A stretch of DNA of 64,000 bases from Mycobacterium noviomagense (GCF_010731635.1 NZ_AP022583.1:4526001-4590000), one strand, 5' to 3'. Positions 1-10,219 are shown, counted from the first letter of the stretch. A program made the numbers and translations. The notes: generated by a model from the sequence alone, not told the origin.

Positions 1-2714
1 TCGATCGCACGCTGGGCGGTAGCCCGCAGCTCGGGTTCGCGGGCAGCTTTGCGCACCTGATCGAGCAGATCCAGCACCTGTCGGCACCACCGCACAAAAT
101 CCCCCGCCGACACCCCGGCGCCTGACTCGTCGGCGGCGACCAGCGCTGCGGTCAGATCCCCGGTGCTGGCCCAGCGGTAGATGGCGGTGACGAAGCCCTC
201 GTCGGGTTCGCGGCTCAGGCTGATCCGGTGCCGCTGCTCTTCAGCGCGCAATTCCTCCGACAGCCGGCGGGTGCGAGAAAGCGCGCGGCGCAACGGCGCA
301 GTGGGTACTTCCGTGCCAGCTGGCGCGCCGGGGCCTTCACCTCCGCGTGATTCGTACAGCACCGCCGACAGCACCGCCGCCAACTCTGCAGGCCGCAGAT
401 CGTTCCACGCGCCTGTACGCAGGCATTCGGCAACCAACAGGTCACTCTCGCTGTAGATGCGAGCCAGCAGCCGGCCGTCATCGGTGACCTGTGGATCACC
501 GTCGGCCATCTCGATGAAACCGCGCTCAGTCAGCAGCCCGACGATGCGGTCGAACGTGCGGGCCAGCGAGTTGGTGGCCGCGGCCACCTTCTGCTGCAGC
601 TGCGCGTTCTCGCGTTCGATGCGCAGGTAGCGCTCGGCGACCCGCATCTTCGCTTCCCGACCGGCCGCGTGGTGGGCCGGATGACGGCGCAGCTGTTCAC
701 GCAGCGACACCAGCTCACGGTCCTGAAAAGCACCGTCGCTGCTCTCACCCTTCGAACCCCGCTTGCTCCGCGTGGGGTTCGGCAGCCCGGCGGCGGCGGA
801 CCGCAGCGCCGACGCCAAATCGCGGCGCACCCGAGGCTGACGGTGTTCGACCCGCTTGGGCAAGGTCATCGACCCGACCGGCGCCGACGCGCCCGAGTAG
901 TCGGCCGAGGAAATCCGGCCTGCCCAACGGTTTTCGGTGAGCACCAGCGGCCGCGGATCGGTGCTGTCGCGGTCGGATTCCAGGACCACCGCCAAGCCGC
1001 CGCGGCGCCCGTGGGTGATCGTGATGATGTCGCCGCGGCGCAGCGAGGCCAGCGCGTCGTTGGCTGCCTGCCGCCGCTGCGCGCGCGACGCCCGGGCCTG
1101 GGCGCGCTCCCGCTGCGAGATCCGCTCCCGTAGCCGCGCATAGTCGAGGATCGGCGCGTCGTGGCCGCCCAGCTCGCCGGCGATCTCGTCGAGCAGCCGC
1201 TGGCCGCGCTCGATACCACGGACCAGCCCCACCACCGAACGGTCGGCTTGGTATTGGGCGAACGACTGCTCCAGCAACTGGTGGGCCTGCTCGGGTCCCA
1301 TCCGGTTCACCAGGTTGATCGTCATGTTGTACGACGGGGCAAACGAGCTGCGCAGCGGGAAGGTGCGGGTGGAGGCTAGGCCGGCGACTTCGGCGGGGTC
1401 GATGTCGGGGTGCCAGATCACCACCGCGTGGCCCTCGACGTCGATGCCGCGCCGACCGGCCCGGCCGGTCAGTTGGGTGTACTCCCCCGGTGTCAGCGGC
1501 AGGTGCTGCTCACCGTTGAACTTCACCAGCCGTTCGAGCACCACTGTGCGGGCGGGCATGTTGATTCCCAGCGCCAACGTCTCGGTGGCGAACACGGCCT
1601 TGACCAATCCGGCGGTGAACAGCTCCTCGACGGTGTGCCGGAACGCCGGCAGCATCCCGGCGTGGTGGGCGGCCAGCCCGCGCATCAGTCCTTCGCGCCA
1701 CTCGTAGTAGCCGAGGACGGCAAGGTCTTCGTCGGCCAGGTCGCCGCAGCGGTGATCGATGACCTCGGCGATCCGCGCCCGATCCTCCTCGGTGGTCAAC
1801 CGCAGCGGCGAGCGCAGGCATTGGGCGACCGCGGCGTCGCAGCCGGCGCGGGAGAACACGAACGTGATCGCGGGTAGCAGCCCTTCGCGGTCCAACGTCG
1901 CGATGACGTCAGGCCGGCTGGGTGGCCGGTAGAAACCCTGTCGGGAACCGGATCGGCCGGGTCCTGCTCTTCCCGCCTGCCGGCGGGGGCCCCGCCAGTC
2001 GACGAGACGATCCGCTTCGCGCCGATTGGCGATGTGCCGCACCAGGTTTGGCGATACCCGCGGCTTGCCGGCGTCGGTGTCATAGTCGAACAGGTCGAAA
2101 AGTCGTCTGCCGACGAGCATGTGCTGCCACAGCGGCACCGGCCGGTGTTCGTCCACCACCACGGTGGTGTCGCCGCGCACGGTCTGGATCCAGCCGCCAA
2201 ACTCCTCGGCGTTGCTGACTGTCGCCGACAGGCTGACCAGCCGCACCTCGTCGGGCAGATGCAGGATGACCTCTTCCCAGACCGGGCCGCGCATCCGGTC
2301 GGCGAGGAAATGCACCTCGTCCATCACGACGTAGGAAAGCCCTTGCAGCACAGGTGAATCCGCGTAGAGCATGTTGCGTAGCACTTCGGTGGTCATCACC
2401 ACCACGGGCGCATTGGCGTTGACCGACAGGTCGCCGGTGAGCAGCCCGATCGCATCCCGGCCGTAGCGTGCGGTCAGGTCGGTGTGTTTCTGGTTGCTCA
2501 GCGCTTTCAGCGGCGTGGTGTAAAAGCATTTGCCGCTGGCGGCCAGCGCCAAATGCACGGCGAACTCGCCGACCACCGTCTTGCCCGCCCCGGTCGGCGC
2601 GCACACCAGCACACCGTGGCCCCGCTCCAGAGCAGCGCAGGCGCGCTGCTGGAAGTCGTCCAGCGCAAAGGGCAGTTCCGCGGCAAACCGGGTCAGCTCC
2701 GGCACCCCGGTCAC
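1..2714 (-). CDS. helY: HelY-type DEAD/DEAH-box helicase (3' end cut by window edge)
   Basis: Ski2/Mtr4-like superfamily 2 RNA/DNA helicase. The reading frame is open from GTG at 2714 to the window edge (904 codons). From memory M. tuberculosis HelY is about 906 residues ending some 14 residues after RAI, so only a short C-terminal tail is missing. Visible motifs are Walker A PTGAGKT (residues 40-46), DEVH (132-135), SLSAT, and the helicase C motif QLTGRAGRRG. The start was chosen because VTGVPELTRFAAELPF aligns with the HelY N-terminus; no clear Shine-Dalgarno is present. It lies 90 bp downstream of tatC on the same strand. An Arg/Gly-rich linker around residue 230 is longer than I recall in M. 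tuberculosis. The physiological substrate is not settled for the family. Confidence 0.93.
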   Translation of the reverse strand, partial: MTGVPELTRFAAELPFALDDFQQRACAALERGHGVLVCAPTGAGKTVVGEFAVHLALAASGKCFYTTPLKALSNQKHTDLTARYGRDAIGLLTGDLSVNANAPVVVMTTEVLRNMLYADSPVLQGLSYVVMDEVHFLADRMRGPVWEEVILHLPDEVRLVSLSATVSNAEEFGGWIQTVRGDTTVVVDEHRPVPLWQHMLVGRRLFDLFDYDTDAGKPRVSPNLVRHIANRREADRLVDWRGPRRQAGRAGPGRSGSRQGFYRPPSRPDVIATLDREGLLPAITFVFSRAGCDAAVAQCLRSPLRLTTEEDRARIAEVIDHRCGDLADEDLAVLGYYEWREGLMRGLAAHHAGMLPAFRHTVEELFTAGLVKAVFATETLALGINMPARTVVLERLVKFNGEQHLPLTPGEYTQLTGRAGRRGIDVEGHAVVIWHPDIDPAEVAGLASTRTFPLRSSFAPSYNMTINLVNRMGPEQAHQLLEQSFAQYQADRSVVGLVRGIERGQRLLDEIAGELGGHDAPILDYARLRERISQRERAQARASRAQRRQAANDALASLRRGDIITITHGRRGGLAVVLESDRDSTDPRPLVLTENRWAGRISSADYSGASAPVGSMTLPKRVEHRQPRVRRDLASALRSAAAGLPNPTRSKRGSKGESSDGAFQDRELVSLREQLRRHPAHHAAGREAKMRVAERYLRIERENAQLQQKVAAATNSLARTFDRIVGLLTERGFIEMADGDPQVTDDGRLLARIYSESDLLVAECLRTGAWNDLRPAELAAVLSAVLYESRGGEGPGAPAGTEVPTAPLRRALSRTRRLSEELRAEEQRHRISLSREPDEGFVTAIYRWASTGDLTAALVAADESGAGVSAGDFVRWCRQVLDLLDQVRKAAREPELRATAQRAI

Positions 2715-2729
2715 GGCGCCGCCGCCGAC

Positions 2730-2796
2730 GTGCGCGAGCGTGCGCAGTTGTACGTCTGCGGCGGCGTGTCCGCGTACAGACACGCACGGTCGGCAC
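2730..2796. repeat. Dispersed palindromic element, copy A1
   Basis: Imperfect inverted repeat between tatC and helY. Left arm GTGCGCGAGCGTGCG (2730-2744) pairs with CGCACGGTCGGCAC (2783-2796), and the interior carries TTGTAC and GTACAGACACG. The same pattern recurs at 15452-15519 and 29171-29241, so it belongs to a family. Here it lies just upstream of the helY start. Confidence 0.6.
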
Positions 2797-2804
2797 ATCG
2801 GGGC

Positions 2805-3734
2805 CTAGGTGATGTCGTCATGGGCTCCGGCGATGTGCGAGGGTTCCGGTATCGGCGACGGCTGCTCGATGGGCGAGGCTTCGTCGTCGGGAATCATGGC
2901 CTGCCGCTTGGCTTTGCGCTTGTCGTGCAGCCGGGCGATCTGGATGGCCAGCTCGAGCAGCAGGGTCAGCGCCAGGCCCAGCGCAATCATCGAAAACGGA
3001 TCAGACCCGGGCGTGAATACCGCCGCGAACACGAACATCGCGAAGATCAGTCCGCGCCGCCAGGATTTGAGCCGGGCGTAGCTGAGCACACCCGCCAGGT
3101 TGAGCATGACGATCAGCAGCGGAAACTCGAAGCTGATCCCGAACACCAGCAGCAGGTTGATCAGGAACCCGAAATAGCGATCGCCCGACAGCGCGGTCAC
3201 CTGCACGTCGCTGCCCACGGTCAACAGGAACCGCAACGCCTTCGACAAGACCAGGTAGGCCAGCACCGCCCCGGCCATGAACAGCAGCGCCGCCGGAATC
3301 ACGAACGCCACAGCGAAGCGGCGCTCCTTTTTGTACAGCCCCGGGGTGATGAATGCCCACAGCTGATACAGCCACATCGGGCAGGCCAACACCAACCCCG
3401 CGGTCAGCCCGACTTTCAGTCGCAGCATGAACTGGTCGAACGGCGCAGTCGCCAGCAACCGGCATTGGCCGTTAGGGGCGATTTCGGCGCGGGCCGACTG
3501 CGGTAGCGCGCAGTACGGATGCCGCAGCCACTCACCGAGGCTTTCCAGGCCGAACAAGGAGTGCGAATACCAGACAAATCCGACTGCGGTGGTAAGCGCG
3601 ATCGTGGCCAGCGAGATCAACAACCGGGTGCGCAGCTCGGTGAGGTGATCCACCAGCGACATCGTGCCGTCGGGGTTGGTACGGCTGCGGCGCAGACGCG
3701 GATCGAGGCGCCGCAGTATTCGGGTGGTGCGCAC
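2805..3734 (-). CDS. tatC: Sec-independent protein translocase TatC
   Basis: Core membrane receptor of the twin-arginine translocase, which recognises RR signal peptides and recruits TatA to export folded proteins. The 309 residues match the mycobacterial family length. The sequence shows the conserved N-terminal block [15 protein letters not shown] (about residues 25-39), six hydrophobic segments, and the periplasmic loop [11 protein letters not shown]. The C-terminal cytoplasmic tail is charged and proline-rich, as in mycobacteria. It lies 47 bp downstream of tatA on the same strand, as in M. tuberculosis, so the two are probably co-transcribed. The start is a GTG 24 codons before MSLVDHL; the conserved [16 protein letters not shown] stretch supports including it. 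Confidence 0.97.
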   Translation of the reverse strand: MRTTRILRRLDPRLRRSRTNPDGTMSLVDHLTELRTRLLISLATIALTTAVGFVWYSHSLFGLESLGEWLRHPYCALPQSARAEIAPNGQCRLLATAPFDQFMLRLKVGLTAGLVLACPMWLYQLWAFITPGLYKKERRFAVAFVIPAALLFMAGAVLAYLVLSKALRFLLTVGSDVQVTALSGDRYFGFLINLLLVFGISFEFPLLIVMLNLAGVLSYARLKSWRRGLIFAMFVFAAVFTPGSDPFSMIALGLALTLLLELAIQIARLHDKRKAKRQAMIPDDEASPIEQPSPIPEPSHIAGAHDDIT

Positions 3735-3781
3735 GACGGGCGAATCAGTGCCGCTCAGGGCACCGCGACGAGGACGCCGGG

Positions 3782-4024
3782 CTAGGCCGACTGGCCGCCG
3801 GCCGCCGGCGGCTCGACCCGCTCGGACTGCACCGGGGTGGTCGGCGCGGTGGGAGTGGCAGGCGTCTCCGACTTGTGTTCGTTTTGCAGTTCACGGACTT
3901 CTGACTTGAAGATGCGCAACGACTTGCCCAGCGAGCGTGCCGCGTCGGGAAGCCGCTTGGCACCGAACAGCAGGACCACCACGACGGCAAGGATCGCCCA
4001 GTGCCACGGACTCAGACTGCCCAC
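3782..4024 (-). CDS. tatA: Sec-independent protein translocase TatA
   Basis: Pore-forming Tat subunit of 80 residues. It has one N-terminal transmembrane helix ([18 protein letters not shown]), the hinge [17 protein letters not shown], then an amphipathic helix and an acidic, proline-rich tail. GTG at 4024 was chosen because VGSLSPWHW matches the TatA N-terminus and a GGAGGT Shine-Dalgarno lies 7 nt upstream. The open frame continues far upstream through pafC, but that part is a shadow. Partner of the adjacent tatC. Confidence 0.96.
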   Translation of the reverse strand: MGSLSPWHWAILAVVVVLLFGAKRLPDAARSLGKSLRIFKSEVRELQNEHKSETPATPTAPTTPVQSERVEPPAAGGQSA

Positions 4025-4074
4025 TTTGATTACCTCCAGACGTCCACCCGATGCTACCGCAGCTCGCAGGGGTC

Positions 4075-5046
4075 TTACCCGGACCGCGCCGCGGCCTGGT
4101 ATGCGTCCAGCGCCGCCACGGCCGCCTCGCGCACCCGCTTGGCCAAGGATTCCGGCGCCAGTACCTGCACCGCCGACCCGAAGCCGAGCACCAGCCGCGT
4201 CATCCAATCGTCGGAGGCATACGTCATGGCCGCCTCGCAGTGGCCGTCGGGCAGCTCGCGCAGCAGGCGCATCGGGTAGTACTCGAACATCCACGACGCC
4301 GACGGCGCGATCCGCAATGTCGCCGACGGCAGCGAGGGATCGGCGTCGAACAGCGAGGTGTCGGGTGGCGATTGCACTGCCGGCTCCGGAGGCGCCGACG
4401 GCTCGTCGAGCACCCGGGCCTCGACGATGCGGTCGAACCGGAACAGCCGCACCCCTTCGGCCTCGCGGGACCACGCCTCCAAGTAGCTGTGGTCGCCGAT
4501 CAACAGCACCCGGATCGGGTCGACGATCCGGCTGGACAGCGTGTCGTGCGAGGCGGAGTAGTAGTCGATGGCCAGTGCGCGGTTGTCGCGCACCGCGGCG
4601 CGGACCGCGGCCGCGGCTTCGCTTTCGGCGGGCGCCGGCTCCTCGACCGCGGCTGCGTGGGTGCCGTGTGCGGCACTGCCGGCGGCCGATTCGATTTTGG
4701 CAATCGCGCTGCGCGCGGCCTCGGGATCTACCAGGCCGGGGATGTCGGCCAGTGCCCGCAGCGCCACCAGCAGACCGGTGGCCTCCGGGGAGGTGAGCTG
4801 CAGCGGCCGGTCGATACCCGCCGAAAACGTCACTTCGATGGTGTCGCCCGAGAATTCGAAGTCGATCAAGTCGCCGGGCCCGTAGCCGGGAAGACCGCAA
4901 CACCACAGCTGGTCGAGATCGTCCTGCAGTTGTTTGACGGTCACGCCCAGGTCCGCGGCGGCCTCGGCGCGGGTGATCCGTGGGTTGGCCTGGAAATACG
5001 GCACCATGTTCAGCAGCCGCACCAGCCGAGTCGACACGGCAGTCAT
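4075..5046 (-). CDS. pafC: WYL-domain transcriptional regulator PafC
   Basis: Second half of the heterodimeric activator PafBC, which controls the LexA/RecA-independent DNA-damage response in mycobacteria (established for M. smegmatis and M. tuberculosis). The 323 residues have an N-terminal winged helix ([18 protein letters not shown] onward) and a WYL domain containing the strand [13 protein letters not shown] and the segment [17 protein letters not shown]. Its ATG overlaps the pafB stop by 4 nt (5043-5046), so the subunits are probably translationally coupled. It lies downstream of pafA in one apparent operon. Confidence 0.95.
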   Translation of the reverse strand: MTAVSTRLVRLLNMVPYFQANPRITRAEAAADLGVTVKQLQDDLDQLWCCGLPGYGPGDLIDFEFSGDTIEVTFSAGIDRPLQLTSPEATGLLVALRALADIPGLVDPEAARSAIAKIESAAGSAAHGTHAAAVEEPAPAESEAAAAVRAAVRDNRALAIDYYSASHDTLSSRIVDPIRVLLIGDHSYLEAWSREAEGVRLFRFDRIVEARVLDEPSAPPEPAVQSPPDTSLFDADPSLPSATLRIAPSASWMFEYYPMRLLRELPDGHCEAAMTYASDDWMTRLVLGFGSAVQVLAPESLAKRVREAAVAALDAYQAAARSG

Positions 5047-6044
5047 GAGCGCTGCACTTCGCTGACCTCCGCCTGGGCCCGCAGGCGGGCCAGCACCTCG
5101 TCACGCAGGGACGCCGGCTCGAGTACGACGGCGTCCGCGCCGTAGCCGGTGACTTCCCGCGCGAGCCGGTCGCTGGATCCGATGTCGAGTTCGATCACCT
5201 CGCCGTCGCGGCCCGCCAACTGGCGCGGACCCAGCGATTTGCCAGCGCGCCGCAACGCGGTGGCCCGCCCGTCGGCCACCCACACCTGCGCCTGCAAACC
5301 CGTCGGCGCCTCGGCGACGGTCTGGGCCACGATCTGGCGAAGGTCGACGCCTTCGGGACGGGTGACCGCGCCGGCTGGACCGATCGGTGTCACCTCGGCG
5401 CCGATGCGGGACAACCGGAAGACGCGGGTGGCGTCGCGGTCGCGGTCATGCCCGACGAGATACCAGCGGCCCTGGTGGGTCACCACACCCCAGGGTTCAA
5501 CGGTGCGGGTGGTGTAGGGCTCGCTGCGCGACGGCCGGTGCGGAAACTGTACCGCTCGCCCGGCGTCGATGGCTGCCAACAGCACGCTCAGTACGTTCTC
5601 CGACCCGCGCAACCCCGGCAGCGCGGCGGTCGAGGCAATCGCCACCGGGGCGTCGGGGTCGACGTCCACCCCGGCCGCCCGCAGCTTGAGCAATGCTCCC
5701 TGGGTGGCGGTGATCAGTTCGGGCGACTCCCACAGTCGGGTGGCCACGGCGACGGCGGCCGCCTCGTCGGGCGTCAGCTCCACCGGCGGCAGCGCATAGG
5801 CGTCGCGGTTGATGCGATAGCCCTCGGTCGGGTCCAGCGCTGACACCCTGCCGGTCTCCAGGGGGATACCGAGGTCGCGCAACTCGCTTTTGTCGCGCTC
5901 GAACATGCGGGAGAACGCCTCGTCGCTGGGGCTTTCGGAGTAGCCGGCCACAGTTGCCCTGATTTTCTCGGCGGTGATGTAGCCGCGGGTGGACAGCAGC
6001 GCGATGACGAGGTTCGTCAACCGTTCGACTTTGGAGGTCGGCAT
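5043..6044 (-). CDS. pafB: WYL-domain transcriptional regulator PafB
   Basis: Partner of PafC, with 333 residues and the same layout. An N-terminal helix-turn-helix starts at [20 protein letters not shown]. The WYL domain follows, with the segment [20 protein letters not shown] around residues 185-205 and a C-terminal WCX-like part. It begins 18 bp after the pafA stop on the same strand. The operon arrangement pafA-pafB-pafC matches M. tuberculosis, where no direct role of PafBC in pupylation has been shown. Confidence 0.95.
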   Translation of the reverse strand: MPTSKVERLTNLVIALLSTRGYITAEKIRATVAGYSESPSDEAFSRMFERDKSELRDLGIPLETGRVSALDPTEGYRINRDAYALPPVELTPDEAAAVAVATRLWESPELITATQGALLKLRAAGVDVDPDAPVAIASTAALPGLRGSENVLSVLLAAIDAGRAVQFPHRPSRSEPYTTRTVEPWGVVTHQGRWYLVGHDRDRDATRVFRLSRIGAEVTPIGPAGAVTRPEGVDLRQIVAQTVAEAPTGLQAQVWVADGRATALRRAGKSLGPRQLAGRDGEVIELDIGSSDRLAREVTGYGADAVVLEPASLRDEVLARLRAQAEVSEVQRS

Positions 6045-6062
6045 CGCCTAGCAGAGTAACCG

Positions 6063-7421
6063 CTACATGCTGGCGATGAGCCGCTTGACCCGTTCGTCGA
6101 CCGACCGGAACGGGTCTTTGCACAACACCGTGCGCTGCGCCTGGTCGTTGAGCTTGAGATGCACCCAGTCGACGGTGAAGTCACGTCCGGCTGCCTGCGC
6201 GGCGCTGATGAACTCGCCGCGCAACCGGGCGCGGGTGGTCTGCGGCGGCGTGTCGACGGCCTCTTCGATTTCCTCGTCGGTGGTGATCCGCGCCGCCAGG
6301 CCCTTGCGCTGCAGCAGGTCGAACACCCCGCGACCGCGTTTGATGTCGTGGTAGGCCAAGTCGAGCTGCGCGATCTTGGGGTCGGACAGCTCGATGTTGT
6401 AACGGTCCTGGTAGCGCTGGAACAGCTTGCGCTTGATCACCCAGTCGATCTCGGTGTCGACCTTGGCGAAGTCCTGGCTTTCGACGGCGTCGAGCTGGCG
6501 GCCCCACAGGTCGACCACCTGCTCGATCTGGGCGTTGGGCTCCCGGGTCTGCAGGTGTTCGACGGCGCGGGCGTAGTACTCGCGCTGGATGTCCAGCGCG
6601 CTGGCCTGCCGCCCGCCGGCCAACCGCACCGGGCGCCGGCCGGTGACGTCGTGGCTGACCTCCCGGATGGCCCGGATGGGGTTGTCCAGCGAGAAGTCCC
6701 GGAACGCCACGCCCGCTTCGATCATCTCCAGCACCAGCGCCGCCGTGCCGACCTTGAGCATGGTGGTGGTCTCGCACATGTTGGAGTCGCCGACGATGAC
6801 GTGCAGGCGCCGGTACTTTTCGGCGTCGGCGTGCGGCTCGTCGCGGGTGTTGATGATGGGGCGGCTGCGGGTGGTGGCCGACGAGACGCCTTCCCAGATG
6901 TGCTCGGCGCGCTGACTCAGGCAGAACGTGGCGGCCTTGGGCGTTTGCAGCACCTTGCCGGCCCCACAGATGAGCTGGCGGGTCACCAGGAACGGCAGCA
7001 GCACGTCGGAGATCCGGGAAAACTCGCCGGCCCGCACGATCAGGTAGTTCTCGTGGCAGCCGTAGGAGTTGCCGGCCGAGTCGGTGTTGTTCTTGAACAG
7101 GTAGATGTCGCCGCCGATGCCCTCGTCGGCCAGCCGCTGCTCGGCGTCGATCAGCAGGTCTTCAAGCACCCGCTCGCCCGCGCGGTCGTGGGTGACCAGC
7201 TGCACCAGGTTGTCGCATTCGGCGGTCGCGTACTCCGGATGGCTGCCCACGTCGAGGTAGAGCCGGGCGCCATTGCGCAGGAACACGTTCGAGCTGCGGC
7301 CCCAGGACACGACGCGACGAAACAAGTATCGGGCCACCTCGTCCGGTGACAGACGCCGGTGGCCGTGAAATGTGCAGGTGACACCGAATTCGGTCTCGAT
7401 GCCCATGATTCGCCGCTGCAC
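6063..7421 (-). CDS. pafA: Pup--protein ligase PafA
   Basis: Ligates the C-terminal glutamate of Pup to substrate lysines, marking proteins for the proteasome. It has 452 residues, the same as M. tuberculosis PafA and nearly identical along its length. The glutamine-synthetase-like core shows the catalytic Glu9 (MGIETEFG), the [13 protein letters not shown] motif carrying the catalytic Asp near residue 64, and [21 protein letters not shown] at 7421 gives the known N-terminus VQRRIMG, although the frame stays open 26 codons further. A TACGCT box 6 nt before this GTG suggests a leaderless mRNA, which also supports the start. Confidence 0.98.
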   Translation of the reverse strand: MQRRIMGIETEFGVTCTFHGHRRLSPDEVARYLFRRVVSWGRSSNVFLRNGARLYLDVGSHPEYATAECDNLVQLVTHDRAGERVLEDLLIDAEQRLADEGIGGDIYLFKNNTDSAGNSYGCHENYLIVRAGEFSRISDVLLPFLVTRQLICGAGKVLQTPKAATFCLSQRAEHIWEGVSSATTRSRPIINTRDEPHADAEKYRRLHVIVGDSNMCETTTMLKVGTAALVLEMIEAGVAFRDFSLDNPIRAIREVSHDVTGRRPVRLAGGRQASALDIQREYYARAVEHLQTREPNAQIEQVVDLWGRQLDAVESQDFAKVDTEIDWVIKRKLFQRYQDRYNIELSDPKIAQLDLAYHDIKRGRGVFDLLQRKGLAARITTDEEIEEAVDTPPQTTRARLRGEFISAAQAAGRDFTVDWVHLKLNDQAQRTVLCKDPFRSVDERVKRLIASM

Positions 7422-7427
7422 GATTCG

Positions 7428-7433
7428 AGCGTA
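7428..7433 (-). promoter_or_regulatory. Putative -10 box of pafA (leaderless)
   Basis: On the minus strand TACGCT fits the mycobacterial -10 consensus TANNNT. Exactly 6 nt (CGAATC) separate it from the pafA GTG, so transcription would begin at the start codon. No Shine-Dalgarno is present. No convincing -35 element was seen. Confidence 0.5.
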
Positions 7434-7514
7434 CTGGTTAAACGCGCATAGGGTGTGGAAGCCCCGCTGTGGATGGTGCAGGTGACATGCTGCGCTCACG
7501 TGCCAGGGTGAGGC

Positions 7515-7646
7515 ATGCCGGCCTCAGCGACCGAGACCGCGCGGCTACGCACGCACGCCGCCGGCTTCACCGGGTTGGCCGACAAGCTCGATGAGCTGCG
7601 ACGAACCACGGCGGCCTCGGACACCGACGGGCGCCGCTCCAGGTAG
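7515..7646 (+). CDS. Possible small protein, 43 residues
   Basis: Short frame ATG to TAG in the 332-bp gap between pafA and cpdA (7422-7753). The peptide begins [20 protein letters not shown] and continues [16 protein letters not shown]. Codon third positions are GC-rich and an AGGGTGAGG tract lies just upstream. I do not recognise it. It may be a relic of a longer gene or a chance frame; the rest of the gap holds only the inverted repeat at 7679-7711. Confidence 0.3.
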   Translation: MPASATETARLRTHAAGFTGLADKLDELRRTTAASDTDGRRSR

Positions 7647-7678
7647 TTCGTCGTAACGTCACTCGACGTCAAGGCACG

Positions 7679-7711
7679 CTTTACCGGCATTCCGATACCG
7701 CTTCGGTAAAG
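7679..7711. promoter_or_regulatory. Inverted repeat overlapping a -10-like box upstream of cpdA
   Basis: Perfect 8-bp inverted repeat CTTTACCG (7679-7686) and CGGTAAAG (7704-7711) with a 17-nt spacer. The right arm overlaps TAAAGT (7707-7712), a TANNNT -10 candidate lying 5 nt before an in-frame GTG at 7718. It could be an operator or a stem-loop. Confidence 0.4.
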
Positions 7712-7753
7712 TCGAGGGTGCTAGTTGCTCATCAGAGAGGTGCTTGTAGTCCG

Positions 7754-8677
7754 GTGGATAGACCCAGGGCCGCGGAGCATCCGCGGCCGGACCACGTCAT
7801 TGCACACATCAGCGACACCCATCTAGTAGCCGGCGACGACGACCTTTACGGACACGTCGACGCGGACGCCCGGTTTTCCGAGCTGCTCGAGCGGCTGGAG
7901 GCCTCCCAAACTTGTCCCGACGCGTTGATCTTCACCGGCGACCTGGCCGACACCGGCCAGCCGGACGCCTACCGCAAGTTGCGCGAACTCGTCGAGCCGT
8001 TGGCCGACCGCCTTGGCGCTCAGGTCATTTGGGTGATGGGCAACCACGACCATCGAGCCGCGCTGCGCGAACATCTGTTGCGCGAGAGCCCGACGATGGC
8101 GCCGATGGACCGCGTGCACGATATCGGCGGATTGCGCGTAGTGGTGCTGGACACTTCGGTTCCCGGCCACCACCACGGCGAGATCGCGCCCGAGCAGTTG
8201 CGGTGGCTGGCCGACCAGCTGGCCGACCCAGCTCCGTTCGGCACCATCCTCGCCATGCACCACCCCCCGATCCCCTGCGTGCAGGATCTCGCTGTCATGG
8301 TGGAGCTGCGCGACCAGACAGCGTTGGCCGACGTGCTACGCGGCACCGACGTGCGCAGCATCCTGGCCGGACACCTGCACTACTCGACCACAGCCACTTT
8401 CGCCGGCATCCCGGTGTCGGTGGCCTCGGCCAGCTGCTACACCCAAGATCTGCTGACGCCGGGAACTCGTGGGCGCGACGGCGCACAGGCGTTCAATCTC
8501 GTGCACTGTTACCCAGACACTGTCGTACACACCGTCATTCCGCTGGCCGCCGGACCCACGGTCGGGCGGTTCGTCCCGCCCGGAACGGTGCAGCGTGAAC
8601 TCAGCGACGCTCAGGTGAGCATCCTGCCGGCGGCCCGAATACCGCGCATCCCACCGCAATTGGCACACCGCAGGTGA
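7754..8677 (+). CDS. cpdA: 3',5'-cyclic-nucleotide phosphodiesterase (Rv0805-like metallophosphoesterase)
   Basis: Class III phosphodiesterase that hydrolyses cyclic nucleotides; M. tuberculosis Rv0805 acts on 2',3'- and 3',5'-cAMP. The complete binuclear metal set is visible: D21 and H23 (HISDTHL), D63 (FTGDLADTG), N97-H98 (MGNHDH), then HHPPIPC and AGHLHYS. With GTG 7754 as start, D21, H23, D63 and N97 carry the same numbers as in Rv0805, which supports it. A GTG at 7718 would add 12 residues and could be leaderless. In M. tuberculosis the gene lies far away beside cpsY (Rv0806c); the pair has kept its convergent arrangement here but sits inside the pupylation locus. Confidence 0.93.
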   Translation: MDRPRAAEHPRPDHVIAHISDTHLVAGDDDLYGHVDADARFSELLERLEASQTCPDALIFTGDLADTGQPDAYRKLRELVEPLADRLGAQVIWVMGNHDHRAALREHLLRESPTMAPMDRVHDIGGLRVVVLDTSVPGHHHGEIAPEQLRWLADQLADPAPFGTILAMHHPPIPCVQDLAVMVELRDQTALADVLRGTDVRSILAGHLHYSTTATFAGIPVSVASASCYTQDLLTPGTRGRDGAQAFNLVHCYPDTVVHTVIPLAAGPTVGRFVPPGTVQRELSDAQVSILPAARIPRIPPQLAHRR

Positions 8678-8679
8678 TT

Positions 8680-8714
8680 CCCAGCGGACGGGACCAACGC
8701 ACCCGCCCGCTGGG
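8680..8714. terminator. Bidirectional hairpin between convergent cpdA and cpsY
   Basis: Near-perfect 13-bp stem (one mismatch), CCCAGCGGACGGG (8680-8692) and CCCGCCCGCTGGG (8702-8714), with a 9-nt loop, fills the 42-bp gap between the two facing stop codons. No U-tract follows, as is usual in mycobacteria. Confidence 0.7.
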
Positions 8715-8719
8715 TCGTC

Positions 8720-10219
8720 TCACTCGTCGGCGACGGCCCGCTCCCACGGTGCCGGCACTGGGAAGTAGCCTTCCAGGAACTCGCCAACCGCACGCGCTCG
8801 CTCCTCGGCGCTCACCTCGGGGAAGCTGCCGTCATTGAGGCAGAAGAAGTCGAACTTGCGCTTCCTCAGCAGTTTCGGCAGTTTCGCCAGCCCAGACCGC
8901 AAGGTGGTGTCCACGTAGAGCACCTTCGCCGCCTCGTTCTGCACCGCCCGCCCGGTCATCAACGCGTAGTAGTGATACAGCGAGTTGGTCACCGAAATGT
9001 CGGTGCTGCACCGGAAACGGCTCGCCTGAGTGCGGGCGAAGTCCTCCGCGAACTCGCGCTCGAGCTCGAACAGGACGCTCTTGCGCAACGGAGCAGCGGT
9101 GTGCTCCAGGTGACGGGTGATGATCTTGCCGAACCTCTCCCACAGCAGTTGCCGGTTGACCCGTGCGGCGTTCTCGAAGCCGCTGCGCTCGGGGTGGTTG
9201 ACGCCCAACCCGATTCGGGTTCCCGCTTCGATGAACTTGGTGACCCCGCCCGGGGAGAAGAACATCGCCGGCGACAGCGTCCGCCCGAAGAACATGTCGT
9301 CGTTGGAGTACAGGAAATGCTCAGCCAGGCCAGGGATGTGGTGCAGCTGGGTCTCCACGGCGTGGCTGTTGTACACGGGCAGCGCGGAACGGTCGGTGAA
9401 GTGCTCCTCGGCACGCACGATCGTGATCTTCGGGTGCGGAGCCAGCCACTGCGGTACCGGCGAGTCGGTCGCGATGAAGATCCGGCGCACCCACGGCGCG
9501 AATGCGTGCACCGACCGCAGGGCGTACTTCAGCTCGTCGATGTGGCGGATCCGCGCGTCGGCGTCATCACCTTCCCCCACAACGTGATTCGCCATCGCCG
9601 CCGCCCGGCGCGCCCGGAACTCCGGGTCGTTGCCGTCCACCCAGGAGAACACCATGTCGATGTCGAACGTGATGTCCCCGGCGTGCGGGGTGAACATCCC
9701 GGCGATCGTCGGCCATGTCCGGCCGTGCAGTTCGACTTCTGTGTATTCAACCTCGCTGAGCGCCAAGGTCTTGCGGGTCAGCGAGTTCTCGATGGGGCAG
9801 ACCGCCTGCTCGCCGTCGAACACCCAGAACTGCAGTTCGACGCCGGCCGAGGCGCCGTAACGCATGCCGGAGCGCGGGCATTCGCGCCGGCGGAATATCC
9901 GCAGCAACCGCGGGTCCGGTGACACAGAGAGCAGCCCGTCACCGAGATACACAGAGCGGCGGCCAGTGCCGTCGAGAACCTTGGCGCGCAGCGGCGCGTC
10001 CAGGCAGGCCGCCATCAAAGCGTCGGCCACCCGGGCGCGCAGGGCGATATCGACCACGAGTGCCGGGCGTCCGTCCGCGCCGCGGATGAGTAGGAACGGA
10101 ATACCGGCGCGCTCCAGCTCGCCGCGGATGTACAGCAAGTCCTGCTGCATAGCCTCGTACGGAGTCAGGCGCAGCCCATCGGCTGAACCGACGACGTGGA
10201 AGTCGATCGTGCTGGTCAT
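8720..10219 (-). CDS. cpsY: Stealth-family exopolysaccharide phosphotransferase CpsY
   Basis: Stealth proteins transfer sugar-1-phosphates to build phosphodiester-linked surface polysaccharides. The 499 residues show the conserved regions in order: CR1 FDIDMVFSWVDGNDPEF (about 185-201), CR2 with ELKYALRSVHAFAPWVRRIF and HFLYSNDDMFFG, CR3 NAARVNRQLLWERFG, and a C-terminal CR4-like segment. It matches Rv0806c (532 residues from memory), which is slightly longer at the N-terminus. The start is ATG 10219, with only a weak GGCGGG upstream. It is convergent with cpdA, as in M. tuberculosis. The acceptor glycan is unknown. Confidence 0.9.
   Translation of the reverse strand: MTSTIDFHVVGSADGLRLTPYEAMQQDLLYIRGELERAGIPFLLIRGADGRPALVVDIALRARVADALMAACLDAPLRAKVLDGTGRRSVYLGDGLLSVSPDPRLLRIFRRRECPRSGMRYGASAGVELQFWVFDGEQAVCPIENSLTRKTLALSEVEYTEVELHGRTWPTIAGMFTPHAGDITFDIDMVFSWVDGNDPEFRARRAAAMANHVVGEGDDADARIRHIDELKYALRSVHAFAPWVRRIFIATDSPVPQWLAPHPKITIVRAEEHFTDRSALPVYNSHAVETQLHHIPGLAEHFLYSNDDMFFGRTLSPAMFFSPGGVTKFIEAGTRIGLGVNHPERSGFENAARVNRQLLWERFGKIITRHLEHTAAPLRKSVLFELEREFAEDFARTQASRFRCSTDISVTNSLYHYYALMTGRAVQNEAAKVLYVDTTLRSGLAKLPKLLRKRKFDFFCLNDGSFPEVSAEERARAVGEFLEGYFPVPAPWERAVADE

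Noticed and set aside
2080..2796. Arg-rich 238-codon frame and apparent fragmentation of helY
   Set aside because: The true HelY frame is continuous from 2714 to the window edge when read directly; the Arg-rich frame is a shadow. helY is not frameshifted.
3782..5104. Long 440-codon minus-strand frame ending in TatA
   Set aside because: Only the last 80 codons (TatA) look like protein; the upstream part is the shadow of pafC, and TatA has its own start and ribosome binding site.
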